Of a stretch of DNA of 41,515 nucleotides, positions 1 to 8,031 are shown piece by piece (position 1 is the first letter of the stretch; each line of letters begins with the position of its first letter). The notes beneath the pieces were generated by a model that had not been told where the DNA came from, made no database searches, and saw nothing but the letters and a program-made list of their open reading frames with translations. The position numbers and the translations under genes are program-made. This stretch comes from Bacteroidales bacterium (GTDB lineage: Bacteria > Bacteroidota > Bacteroidia > Bacteroidales > UBA932): positions 1 through 41,515 of the forward strand of contig JAKSJM010000023.1 in NCBI GenBank assembly GCA_024398075.1, given 5' to 3'.

Positions 1-2
1 TG

Positions 3-467
3 CTTGAGGACCTTTCCGGAATAAGGAAGGCCACCGAACGCGTACGTGTCAAGGATAGGTATGTCAGCGTAAGCTGGGCGTACTATGACCTTGAGCAGAA
101 GCTGACGTACAAGGCTGCCCTTGCCGGCCAGAAGGTCGTCAAGGTGGATCCGAAGTACACCAGCCAGCGGTGTCCGGTATGTGGCTGTGTCGACAAGCAT
201 AGTCGTGACAAGTCAAATCATGTCTACAAATGTTCGCACTGCGGCTATCAGTCCAACGATGACCGCATTGCAGCTATGAATCTGTATCAGCTGGGTCTTG
301 AGTACCTGAAGGGTACCGAGCATCCGATGATACAGTCGCCATCCGGCAAGCCGGGTGACGGAGGGTGCAGTCAATCACCCTGCGATGTGACGCCACGTCC
401 CAAGGGACGCAAAAAGGTAGGAGCTCAACCGAGCGTTCGCACTACCGGGCAGTCACAAGCCCATTAG
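3..467 (+). CDS. tnpB: TnpB (IS200/IS605 OrfB) C-terminal part, cut by left edge
   Basis: The reading frame is open to the left edge, so only the last 154 residues are present. TnpB is an RNA-guided RuvC-type DNA nuclease encoded by IS200/IS605-group elements; the guide (omega/re RNA) normally overlaps the 3' end of the gene. Visible here are the RuvC-II stretch starting LEDLSGIRKAT (the Glu is the expected catalytic residue), the conserved SWAYYDLEQKLTYKA segment, and the CPVCG...CSHCGYQ four-cysteine zinc ribbon, followed by NDDRIAAMNL with the RuvC-III Asp. After the ribbon comes a low-complexity tail of about 50 residues, as is usual where the guide RNA overlaps the gene. The stop codon lies inside the right-end hairpin at 460-482. 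Whether tnpA, or the 5' half, is intact cannot be seen. Confidence 0.93.
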   Translation, partial: LEDLSGIRKATERVRVKDRYVSVSWAYYDLEQKLTYKAALAGQKVVKVDPKYTSQRCPVCGCVDKHSRDKSNHVYKCSHCGYQSNDDRIAAMNLYQLGLEYLKGTEHPMIQSPSGKPGDGGCSQSPCDVTPRPKGRKKVGAQPSVRTTGQSQAH

Positions 468-490
468 TCTTCAGCTAATGGGTAGTTGAC
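460..490 (+). mobile_element. IS200/IS605-type right end: hairpin and putative guide-RNA 3' end
   Basis: A perfect 8-bp stem (CCCATTAG / CTAATGGG, 460-467 and 475-482) with a 7-nt loop is followed by TAGTTGAC (483-490). Imperfect or perfect palindromes just inside the end are the recognition structures of IS200/IS605 transposases, and the same region forms the scaffold end of the TnpB guide RNA. I place the element boundary at about 490 by analogy; the exact cleavage site cannot be proven from one copy. The sequence immediately beyond, from 491, would be the guide. Confidence 0.65.
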
Positions 491-493
491 ATC

Positions 494-3331
494 TTATTCA
501 TTGACATATTCAAATCCGAAATATTCGCCCTTCCTGGTGGTAGGCACGCCATTCTTCATCCACGCTGGCATAGGCTCGCCCTTGAGGTAGTGGTCGAAGA
601 ACTGTGAAAGTCTCATAGAGAGGTCCTTGCAGTTTCTTCTCTCCAGGAGGTTGTGGGCTTCATTGTTATACTCAAGCAACCATGCTGGATGATGGAAACG
701 CCTGAGCGCCATGAAGAACTCGATACCCTGGTACCATGGCACTGCGCCGTCGGCGTCGTTGTGCATGATGAGGGTAGGGGTGGTGACGTTCTCGGTATGG
801 AAGACAGGAGAGTTCTCGATGTAGAGATCGAGGCCGCCATCCTCCCACATCGACTTGCCGATGCGGCTCTGGCCGTGCTCATACTGCATGGCGCGGACCA
901 TACCCGACTCCCAGCGGATGCCGCCGTATGCTGATGTCATGTTGCCCACAGGAGCGCCAGCGCCTGCTGCGGCGAACATGTTTGTGCGTGTCACGAGGTA
1001 CGCCGTCTGGTAGCCTCCCCAGCTCTGGCCCTGTATGCCCATCTTCGACTTGTCGATGAAACTGAACTGGTCACACATGGCCTCTGCGCCCGAGCAGATG
1101 CAGTTATATCCGCTTTCGCCCGGATGGCCATCCTTGTAGACGATGTCTGGGATGAATACCACGTAGCCACGACTCGCAAAGAACGAGATGTTCACGGTAG
1201 AGCGGCTTGGCGCCGGTGCTCTATAAGAATAGAGGGTCTCGGAGTTCTTCTCATAGAAGTAGATGATCATAGGGTACTTCTTGGTCGGATCCAGGTCCTC
1301 AGGGGTCACGAGCAGACCGTCGAGCGGAGTGCCATCATAGGCGTTCCAATGCACAAGCTGTATGTCGCCCCAGTTGTAGTCGGCCTGCTGAGGGTTGATG
1401 TGGCTCCACTGCTTGTCTGTCGCGAAGAAATCCTCAGTGGTATAGATGTCATAAGGGTGCTGGTAGTCACCCTTTCTGAAGGCAATGACATCGGCGTTGA
1501 GCGCCTTCACGGCTGACGGGAAGCTGTTCTTCGCAGTGAAGCAGTTCTTCACTCCTGGCTTTGCGACGTTTACTGTCGCATAGCCATTCTCCTTGGTCGC
1601 GCGGTCAAATACTGTAAGGTAAACATTGTCATTTGTGCCAATGTACTTGATCTCGCCGAGTCGCATAAGCGATGTAGGCACTGTGTTCCTGGTCATGTCG
1701 ACGATCTCCATCTGAAGGCCATTCTTTCTCGCAGTGCCTTCCGTGAGGCATACTGGAGCTGCCTTGCCTGTAGGATCGAACTTCCAGATGTCGAATTTAT
1801 CTGTCATCAGGAACGCCTTGTCGCCATCGATCCAATGAGGCCTGTCCACAGCTGGTTTGGTCATAGGATGGTCGTCTTCCTCGTCGTAGAATGGCACTCC
1901 AGCAGCCTGGGTGAGGTTTTTCTCCTCGCCGGTAGCTATGCAGTACGAGTGCCAAGCGAGGTCGTCGCCGCTGTACCATGTAATGAACTTTCCGCTAGGG
2001 GAGAGGGATGGCCTTCCGTTCAGCTTCTTCGCAATCTCCTTTCTCGAGCCGTCCTTCAGGTTCAGAAGGTATACATCGCTGAATGAGTTCGAGTCCCAGG
2101 TGGAGTTCACCTGATAGTCTCTGCTGTCGACCATCAAAGCGATGTCGCAGTTCGCTCCATCTGCGTAGCTGACGCGTACCATAGGGTCGTCAGCGAGCAG
2201 CATGAGCTCACCAGGCTTGCTGAGGTCAATGAGTGCGGAGCTTGTGGCGCTCTTAAGCTGGCTGAGGCGTTTCTTCTGCATAGGAGGTGTCATATACACA
2301 TCCCAGTTCCAGATGTCCACCTGCGCGGTCTCGAAATCCACGATGCTGGTGTCTTTCGCTGGCATGCACTCAGCTGCGCCAATGATGACTCTCGAAGAAT
2401 TCTTTGAGAACACTGGGTTTGAATTCTCTGTGATACAGAGTCCGCCAGCGGTCTTGTAATCTGCTGGAAGTATCTCTTTTACAGACTGTTCTGTGATAGC
2501 CTTTCTGCCTTTTCCTTTCGTGGTCTCCTCGTAGAGAAGTACGGAGCAATGCTTGTTTCCTGTAGCATTCGAATCGAGCGATGCGAGGAAAACCAGTTTT
2601 CTGCCATCGATACTGAACTCTGGGTTCGAGTAGTACTTCTGATCCTGAGAGAGTGTATACTTCTCCATCGATGGGTACTTGTAGAGGACAGCCTCGTCTC
2701 GTGAGAGCGAGTCTTTCTTATCCTTCTTGAAGACTACAGCGAGCTTTGTCGCGTCTTCATTGAACCTGTAGGACGACACATTCTTCAATGTGTCTGTCTG
2801 ACCGGTCACAGGGTTCAGCAGCACGAGCTGCTTCTTGGGCGCAGCCTTCTCCTTCGGTCCTTTCTTCGGCTGATAGTCGAATGAGAACACGGTCTGACCC
2901 TTCAAAGTCGCCTTGAACGCCGAAGCATTGGCAATCTTATGCACCTCGAAGGTCTCGAGATTCACGTAGCAAAGAGTGTCCTTAGGCATGTCTTCAGGCT
3001 TCTTTTTCTTTATCTTCGCCTGCCTGGTCTCAGCGTATGGCGCCTTTATGTTGAAGATGGCCCACTTGCTGTCCTCGGTGAGGGACGCCACCTGGCCCCT
3101 GTCTATCACGAGCTCGGCGCCAGTGACGAGGTTCCTGAAATACAGCTTTCCATCGCCCTGCTGTGGGTTTATCTGGTAGGCGATTACGCGACCGTTGTCG
3201 CTGATGGTGGCATTCGCCACGCTCTGCCATGAGTCGTATACGTCATGGTCCAATGCTTTCTTTTGCGCAAAGGCACTTGCTGCGCAAAAGAGAACGGCCG
3301 CAGATGCGGCCATTGCTCTAGTTATTTTCAT
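494..3331 (-). CDS. Secreted S9-family (prolyl oligopeptidase-type) peptidase
   Basis: A 945-residue secreted serine peptidase. The start at 3331 is chosen because it shares an ATGA overlap with the stop of the upstream gene and gives a clean signal peptide (MKITRAMAASAAVLFCAASAFAQ region); a longer frame reaching 3382 would overlap that gene by 55 bp. The N-terminal two thirds should be a beta-propeller-like domain; the C-terminal alpha/beta-hydrolase domain has the triad Ser770 (GQSWGG), Asp861 (HNDAD) and His893 (EAH). The family cleaves short peptides in the periplasm or at the surface, but the specificity of this one is not evident. It is the last gene of a five-gene operon and is translationally coupled to the DPP4-like gene. 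A TnpB element ends 3 bp beyond its stop. Confidence 0.9.
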   Translation of the reverse strand: MKITRAMAASAAVLFCAASAFAQKKALDHDVYDSWQSVANATISDNGRVIAYQINPQQGDGKLYFRNLVTGAELVIDRGQVASLTEDSKWAIFNIKAPYAETRQAKIKKKKPEDMPKDTLCYVNLETFEVHKIANASAFKATLKGQTVFSFDYQPKKGPKEKAAPKKQLVLLNPVTGQTDTLKNVSSYRFNEDATKLAVVFKKDKKDSLSRDEAVLYKYPSMEKYTLSQDQKYYSNPEFSIDGRKLVFLASLDSNATGNKHCSVLLYEETTKGKGRKAITEQSVKEILPADYKTAGGLCITENSNPVFSKNSSRVIIGAAECMPAKDTSIVDFETAQVDIWNWDVYMTPPMQKKRLSQLKSATSSALIDLSKPGELMLLADDPMVRVSYADGANCDIALMVDSRDYQVNSTWDSNSFSDVYLLNLKDGSRKEIAKKLNGRPSLSPSGKFITWYSGDDLAWHSYCIATGEEKNLTQAAGVPFYDEEDDHPMTKPAVDRPHWIDGDKAFLMTDKFDIWKFDPTGKAAPVCLTEGTARKNGLQMEIVDMTRNTVPTSLMRLGEIKYIGTNDNVYLTVFDRATKENGYATVNVAKPGVKNCFTAKNSFPSAVKALNADVIAFRKGDYQHPYDIYTTEDFFATDKQWSHINPQQADYNWGDIQLVHWNAYDGTPLDGLLVTPEDLDPTKKYPMIIYFYEKNSETLYSYRAPAPSRSTVNISFFASRGYVVFIPDIVYKDGHPGESGYNCICSGAEAMCDQFSFIDKSKMGIQGQSWGGYQTAYLVTRTNMFAAAGAGAPVGNMTSAYGGIRWESGMVRAMQYEHGQSRIGKSMWEDGGLDLYIENSPVFHTENVTTPTLIMHNDADGAVPWYQGIEFFMALRRFHHPAWLLEYNNEAHNLLERRNCKDLSMRLSQFFDHYLKGEPMPAWMKNGVPTTRKGEYFGFEYVNE

Positions 3332-5382
3332 AGATAGTCGTTGAAATAGTCGGTTACTTTGTCCATGAGGTGTACTCGCCATTCGCCGAATACATTGTGC
3401 TCAGAACATGGATATGGGAAGTAGTCAAGCTGAACATTCTCCTCGACGCACTTCTGTACGAAGCTGAGGGAGTGCTCCCAGACCACTGTGTTGTCTATCG
3501 CGCCCTGGCAGATGAGGAGCTTGCCCTTGAGGTCTTTCGCCTTGTTTATGAGCGAAGTCTTCGCGAATCCCTCTGGGTTTGTCTCCTCTGTATCCATATA
3601 GCGCTCGCCATACATGACCTCATACCACTTCCAGTCGATGACAGGGCCTCCTGCCACTCCCACCTTGAAGATGTCTGGATAGTTTGTGATGAGTGAGATG
3701 GTCATGAAGCCACCATAGCTCCAGCCATGCACGCCGATGCGCTCTGCGTCGATCCAAGGCTCTTTCATGAGCATCTTGACACCCTCCATCTGGTCTGCCA
3801 TCTCGACCTGGCCACACTGGCGGTTGATTGCCTTCTCGAAGGCTGCGCCACGGTTCTCTGTACCTCTGTTGTCCTGGACGTATACCACATAGCCGCGCTC
3901 TGCCATATACATCTCCCAGAGGCGTACGCCGCCGAGCCATGTGTCCTGAACCATCTGTGAATGAGGTCCTCCGTAAACATATACGATAAGAGGATACTTC
4001 TTCGTAGGGTCGAAGTTCCTAGGCTTGAAGAGACGATAGTAGTTATCGTACTTGCCATCAGCAGACTTGACTGTACCGAAGTCTACCTCGCACTGCACAT
4101 AGCCCTTGAGAGGGTCCTCTGCTGAGAACAGGTGACGCTCAATCTTTCCGTTTGTGCTTCTGAGGTCGGTCTCGCGAGGCACGTTGAGTGAGCTGTACGA
4201 GTCGATGAAGTACTTGCAGTCAGCCGAAAGCGAAATGCTGTGCCATCCTCTTTCTGTGGTGAGCTGCTCAGCCTTTCCCACCTTTGCCTTGGCGATGTCC
4301 ATGTTTCTCTTGTTTACAATGGAAACGCGGAACAGGTGGTTCTCCACAGGCGAAATCTCTGCAGATGTGTAGTAGACGTACTTGCCGTCGTTACCTACGT
4401 AAGCTACGTCAGCTGCTACAGGAGTGATGTTTCTGATGGCTCCGCTGTCGTCACACAGATAAAGGTTTCGATAGCCATCTCTGTTGTCTGTGCGATAGAT
4501 GAACTGTCCAGACTCACCGAAGGCAAAGACTGGATCCTGCGGCTCGATCCAAGCATCATTCTCTTCTGTGAGTATGGTCTTTATGAATGAACCATCCTCT
4601 GCAGAATACTTGTTCAGGTGCATGTGATGCTGCGCTCTATCCACTACCTGGATGTAGATGGACTTGCTGTCTGCAGACCATGAGATGTTTGTGAGGTATC
4701 TGTCTTCACCGAAATCTGAGACAGAAGCCCATACCACATTTCTCTTCGTGGTGTCATAGATGCCAAGGCTGATGCGCTCAGATGTCATACCGTTCATCGG
4801 GTAACGGATGAACTTAGGCGAACCGGTGCGGGTGGTGATGTCAAGCAGTGGGAAACGTGTCACTGCTCTCTCGTCCTTTCTGTAGAATGCAAGCTTGCTG
4901 CCGTCAGGGGCAGGGAAGAGGCCACCACTGATTCCGAACTCATTGCGTGAGACGCTTTCACCAAATACGATGCCGTCCTCAGTGCTCTCCGCGATAGTAT
5001 GTGTTTTATCGCAATCGTCTTTGAGATAGATGCTTCCGCCTCTGGTGAAGACGTATTTATCGCCTAACTTCGTGATGTTCTGCGCGTCCTTAGGTAGCGA
5101 CTGTCTTACTGAATCTTTCTCAGCCTTGTACTCGCTTTCTTCTCCTGTGAGAGCACTGACCTTGAGTATCTGCCCGTCCTTGCTCCTATAGATATAATGA
5201 CCGCCGTCCAGCCACATGGCTATGTAGTTCTGTGGACGTGTCTTTGCCGAGATGTTGGCCTCTGCCTGATCCAGATACTTTCCGTCCGGATCGGATGCAG
5301 GATGCACATCAAACACTCCTGTCTGCGCGCTTGCGCAGAAGCAGAATGCCAGTGCAGAGATGCTGGCTATTATTCTTCTCAT
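3328..5382 (-). CDS. Dipeptidyl peptidase IV-like S9B peptidase
   Basis: A 684-residue exported peptidase that would release N-terminal X-Pro or X-Ala dipeptides. It has a signal peptide (MRRIIASISALAFCFCASAQ), a DPPIV_N beta-propeller including the FYRKDE...YPMNG segment that matches bacterial DPP4 proteins, and a C-terminal catalytic domain with Ser555 (GWSYGG), Asp630 (GAIDN) and His662 (SEH). The KDE segment may correspond to the substrate-N-terminus binding Glu motif of DPP4, though one acidic residue is replaced by Lys. Its stop overlaps the start of the following S9 peptidase by ATGA, and the small membrane protein gene lies 3 bp upstream. Two consecutive S9 enzymes suggest stepwise oligopeptide degradation in the cell envelope. 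Confidence 0.93.
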   Translation of the reverse strand: MRRIIASISALAFCFCASAQTGVFDVHPASDPDGKYLDQAEANISAKTRPQNYIAMWLDGGHYIYRSKDGQILKVSALTGEESEYKAEKDSVRQSLPKDAQNITKLGDKYVFTRGGSIYLKDDCDKTHTIAESTEDGIVFGESVSRNEFGISGGLFPAPDGSKLAFYRKDERAVTRFPLLDITTRTGSPKFIRYPMNGMTSERISLGIYDTTKRNVVWASVSDFGEDRYLTNISWSADSKSIYIQVVDRAQHHMHLNKYSAEDGSFIKTILTEENDAWIEPQDPVFAFGESGQFIYRTDNRDGYRNLYLCDDSGAIRNITPVAADVAYVGNDGKYVYYTSAEISPVENHLFRVSIVNKRNMDIAKAKVGKAEQLTTERGWHSISLSADCKYFIDSYSSLNVPRETDLRSTNGKIERHLFSAEDPLKGYVQCEVDFGTVKSADGKYDNYYRLFKPRNFDPTKKYPLIVYVYGGPHSQMVQDTWLGGVRLWEMYMAERGYVVYVQDNRGTENRGAAFEKAINRQCGQVEMADQMEGVKMLMKEPWIDAERIGVHGWSYGGFMTISLITNYPDIFKVGVAGGPVIDWKWYEVMYGERYMDTEETNPEGFAKTSLINKAKDLKGKLLICQGAIDNTVVWEHSLSFVQKCVEENVQLDYFPYPCSEHNVFGEWRVHLMDKVTDYFNDYL

Positions 5383-5385
5383 ACT

Positions 5386-5805
5386 CTACTCTCCTTCTCC
5401 TACGACTGGTACGACTGTGGTCTTGTCTGCCTCACGGACAGAGAGGATCTCATCCACGATGTACTTCTCCATACCTCTCCAAGGCAGAGTGCCAAGATAT
5501 TCCTTATAGTGGATCTCCACTTCCTTGCCACTGCATCTCATGAGCGAATCAGCGACGGCCTTGTCCTTCACTGAGAAATTGAACTCGTTTGACTGAATAC
5601 CTCCTGTCTTTCCTCCCTTGAAGCCGGTGAGGATGACACGACCTTCGTATGTCTTGAAGACATAACCCTTGTACATGACCTGATTAAGGTTTCCGGCCTT
5701 CACGCCCTCACCAAATACGAAGAAGAACTTGACATAGATGAAGCATGCCAAAGCGATGGCGAGTACCAATGAAGTGATGCTGATAACTTTTGCTTTTGTA
5801 GACAT
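5386..5805 (-). CDS. Small single-pass membrane protein, Bacteroidales conserved
   Basis: A 139-residue protein with one N-terminal membrane helix (about residues 8-32, ISITSLVLAIALACFIYVKF) and a soluble remainder predicted outside the cytoplasm, rich in beta-type sequence (GYVFKTYEGRVIL, VEIHYKEY). Similar short proteins from Bacteroides are, in my recollection, often mislabelled '6-phosphogluconate dehydrogenase'; nothing in the sequence supports that enzyme. It sits inside the peptidase/esterase operon (12 bp after the esterase, 3 bp before the DPP4-like gene), so it is probably co-expressed with them, but no function can be assigned. Confidence 0.8.
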   Translation of the reverse strand: MSTKAKVISITSLVLAIALACFIYVKFFFVFGEGVKAGNLNQVMYKGYVFKTYEGRVILTGFKGGKTGGIQSNEFNFSVKDKAVADSLMRCSGKEVEIHYKEYLGTLPWRGMEKYIVDEILSVREADKTTVVPVVGEGE

Positions 5806-5817
5806 AGTGTGTGAAAT

Positions 5818-6966
5818 TTATTCGATTACGAAATCCCAACCAGCCAATGTAGCGATGTATGGCATCATGGCGGCTGCTATCTTATGGTGTCCGCTGTAGT
5901 TTGGATGGAAGCTTGCACCAAGGTTTCTGTCGTCGTTGTAATGAATGCCCTCGAAGATGCCAAGGAAATGCACGTTCTTAAGTCCGCAGGTTTCCACGGA
6001 TGCTCGTACATAGTCGAAGAGGACAACGTCAGCCTTTGACGATACGCAGAGGATAGGGTGATCCTCACCATAGTTTGCCTTGATCTCAGAGAGAAGCTGG
6101 TGATAGCGGGTCTTGAATGATGCGAGAGAAGGCTGCTTGCTGACAGAGAAATCATTGGTACCCAGATATATGACTGTAACGGCTGGGGCGAAAGCGCTCT
6201 TCTTTGCGTCCCACATGGTCTTGTCGTCCATGTCGAATACCTGATTATAGCGGTCAGGCATGTAGTAGCCGGCGAACTTGGAGTTATAGTTTCGTGCGAT
6301 GCCCATGCCTGAGTGAGCCACGATGAAAGCGTCAGCGTCGAAGTGGCGAGCGAGTATCTCGCAGTAAGACTTGTTCACGTTTTCTGTCTCTGGCTTGAAT
6401 GGGTCGCTGGATACGCTGTTCTCGCTGCCGTAGCCACAGGTGTATGAGTCGCCGACGAACTCTATCATCCTCGACTTGAGCGCTTCTGCCTGAAGCATAT
6501 CACCTTCGGTGATGAACTCCTTGATGGTCGTGGTGCCCTGCTCGCCTTCGGTGCGCTTCTGGATGGTTACCTTGTGTGCCCCAGCGAGATATTTCTTCTT
6601 GTCAGCCTTCGACATCTTGGCTGCCTTGGCTGCGAAATCCTCTGCGGTGGCGATTACGATGAGGGTATCGGTGCCTGTGGTATAGATGACCTTGTCCACT
6701 TCGGCTCCAGTGACGTCGCTGTCGATCCAGACGTTGTAGTAGTTCTTTTTCGTGTCGGAACACTTCATGGCGAGGTACTGGCCGTGGAAGCGTGTCCTTG
6801 CGGTCACTGCGCTCCAGTCGAATGACACCTCTCCATTCTTGACGAGAGTGCGTCCTACGTAAACGATGCGGCTGTCGTCAGCCTTGGTAACCTTGGACTT
6901 TGGCGCTGCCTGCAGTGAAAGCGCTGCCATGATCAAGGCTGCAAATGTGATTAGTTGTCTTTTCAT
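5818..6966 (-). CDS. SGNH/GDSL esterase of CE2 (acetyl-xylan esterase-like) type
   Basis: A 382-residue exported hydrolase with signal peptide MKRQLITFAALIMAALSLQAAP. An N-terminal beta-sandwich of about 165 residues precedes the SGNH domain, the two-part architecture of carbohydrate esterase family 2. Catalytic Ser174 lies in GDSYTCGYG (block I), LGTNDFS is block III with the Asn, and His354 is in FHPNYSGH (block V). The AHSGMGIARNY segment is also typical of CE2. The expected role is removal of acetyl groups from plant or host polysaccharides in the periplasm. It lies 3 bp after thiL and upstream of two S9 peptidases, an arrangement that looks like convenience of transcription rather than one pathway. 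Confidence 0.85.
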   Translation of the reverse strand: MKRQLITFAALIMAALSLQAAPKSKVTKADDSRIVYVGRTLVKNGEVSFDWSAVTARTRFHGQYLAMKCSDTKKNYYNVWIDSDVTGAEVDKVIYTTGTDTLIVIATAEDFAAKAAKMSKADKKKYLAGAHKVTIQKRTEGEQGTTTIKEFITEGDMLQAEALKSRMIEFVGDSYTCGYGSENSVSSDPFKPETENVNKSYCEILARHFDADAFIVAHSGMGIARNYNSKFAGYYMPDRYNQVFDMDDKTMWDAKKSAFAPAVTVIYLGTNDFSVSKQPSLASFKTRYHQLLSEIKANYGEDHPILCVSSKADVVLFDYVRASVETCGLKNVHFLGIFEGIHYNDDRNLGASFHPNYSGHHKIAAAMMPYIATLAGWDFVIE

Positions 6967-6969
6967 ATT

Positions 6970-7914
6970 CTAAAAATGCTTATATCCGTCATAATCCTTG
7001 CTGGAACCCTCCCAGCGAAGTCCCTTTTCCTTCGTGATTCTACCTATCACAGTGTGAGGTACTTCCAGTGTCTTTTCTTCTTCGGGGCCAATGGTAAAGA
7101 GAAGTTCATAGTCCTCACCACCACCAGTGGCGATCTCGTACGCGTCCCATCCGTGTCGAGCGCATGCATCGCGAAGCTCTGCAGAAAGAGGGAGCAGTCT
7201 AAGATCCACTACAGCTCCTACTCCTGACGCCTTGAGGATATGCCTTAAGTCGGATCCGATGCCATCAGAAATGTCCATCATCGCGTGAGCCTCAGTGAGC
7301 GCGAGACCTTCCTCGACTCTAGGCATAGGCTCATAATGCCTTTTTATGAGAGCTTCCTCCGCTGCGCCTCTTTCCTTGCCCTGCAGTATCACTTGCAGTC
7401 CACCGCCAGAATCGCCCAAGGTGCCTGTGACGCAGATGAGATCACCCACCTGCGCGTCACTTCTTCTGTGCGTGTGCCCTGAAGGGGCCTCGCCCAGCAC
7501 TGTGACGCTGATGCAAAGCTTGTCCCTGGATGAGGTCGTATCTCCACCCAGAAGCGGGCATCCGAAGCGATCAGAGATGGCCTTGTAGCCATCAATGAAC
7601 TCCTCCATCCATTCTGCACTGAGGCCTTTCGGCAGTCCGAGCGACAGGAATGTCGCGGTAGGCTTTCCGCCCATGGCGGCAATGTCGCTGATGTTCACGG
7701 CCGCTGATTTCCATCCAAGCCGAAATGCAGAAATGTCGTCCATGAGGAAATGCGTCCCTTCCACCAGCATGTCTGTGCTTACCAATGTGTCACGGCCGCT
7801 TGCCTGTGGCATGATGGCGCAGTCGTCTCCTATGCCAGTCACGCCTTCTGGCGCCTGGAACCTGCCGCTGATGATGTCGATCAGCCCGAATTCTCCTAAT
7901 TTACTTAAATCCAT
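6970..7914 (-). CDS. thiL: Thiamine-monophosphate kinase
   Basis: Phosphorylates thiamine monophosphate to the pyrophosphate cofactor using ATP, in the cytoplasm. The 314-residue protein is slightly short for the family but carries its hallmarks in order: GIGDDCAI, STDMLVEGTHF, the AAVNISDIAAMGG metal/ATP segment, GGDTTSS, the GDLICVTGTLGDSGGGL loop, MDISDGIGSDL, and a C-terminal GGGEDYELLF. It is the first gene of a minus-strand operon continuing into the esterase (gap 3 bp). I looked for a TPP riboswitch in its short leader and did not find one. The region before it holds a weak -7 candidate, TATTCTTG on the minus strand (7961-7954), with one mismatch to consensus. Confidence 0.95.
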   Translation of the reverse strand: MDLSKLGEFGLIDIISGRFQAPEGVTGIGDDCAIMPQASGRDTLVSTDMLVEGTHFLMDDISAFRLGWKSAAVNISDIAAMGGKPTATFLSLGLPKGLSAEWMEEFIDGYKAISDRFGCPLLGGDTTSSRDKLCISVTVLGEAPSGHTHRRSDAQVGDLICVTGTLGDSGGGLQVILQGKERGAAEEALIKRHYEPMPRVEEGLALTEAHAMMDISDGIGSDLRHILKASGVGAVVDLRLLPLSAELRDACARHGWDAYEIATGGGEDYELLFTIGPEEEKTLEVPHTVIGRITKEKGLRWEGSSKDYDGYKHF

Positions 7915-7973
7915 ATATTAATATGTAAATATCGCATTTCCCATGTAGAAAAGCAAGAATAGGAATTGTGAAA

Positions 7974-8005
7974 TTTGCCTTTGACTGGGATTTGATGTAA
8001 TTTTG
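7974..8005 (+). promoter_or_regulatory. Bacteroidota-type promoter of the COG0523 GTPase gene
   Basis: TTTG at 7974-7977 and TAATTTTG (TAnnTTTG consensus) at 7998-8005 are 20 bp apart, matching the -33/-7 spacing of Bacteroides primary-sigma promoters. Transcription should start near 8012, giving a leader of about 20 nt before the ATG at 8032. It supports that ATG over the in-frame TTG at 8023. Confidence 0.7.
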
Positions 8006-8031
8006 TCATTGTCAGGAAAACATTGACGTAT

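Noticed and set aside
7915-8031. TPP riboswitch before thiL
   Set aside because: The leader is too short and the conserved CTGAGA-type core is absent on the minus strand.
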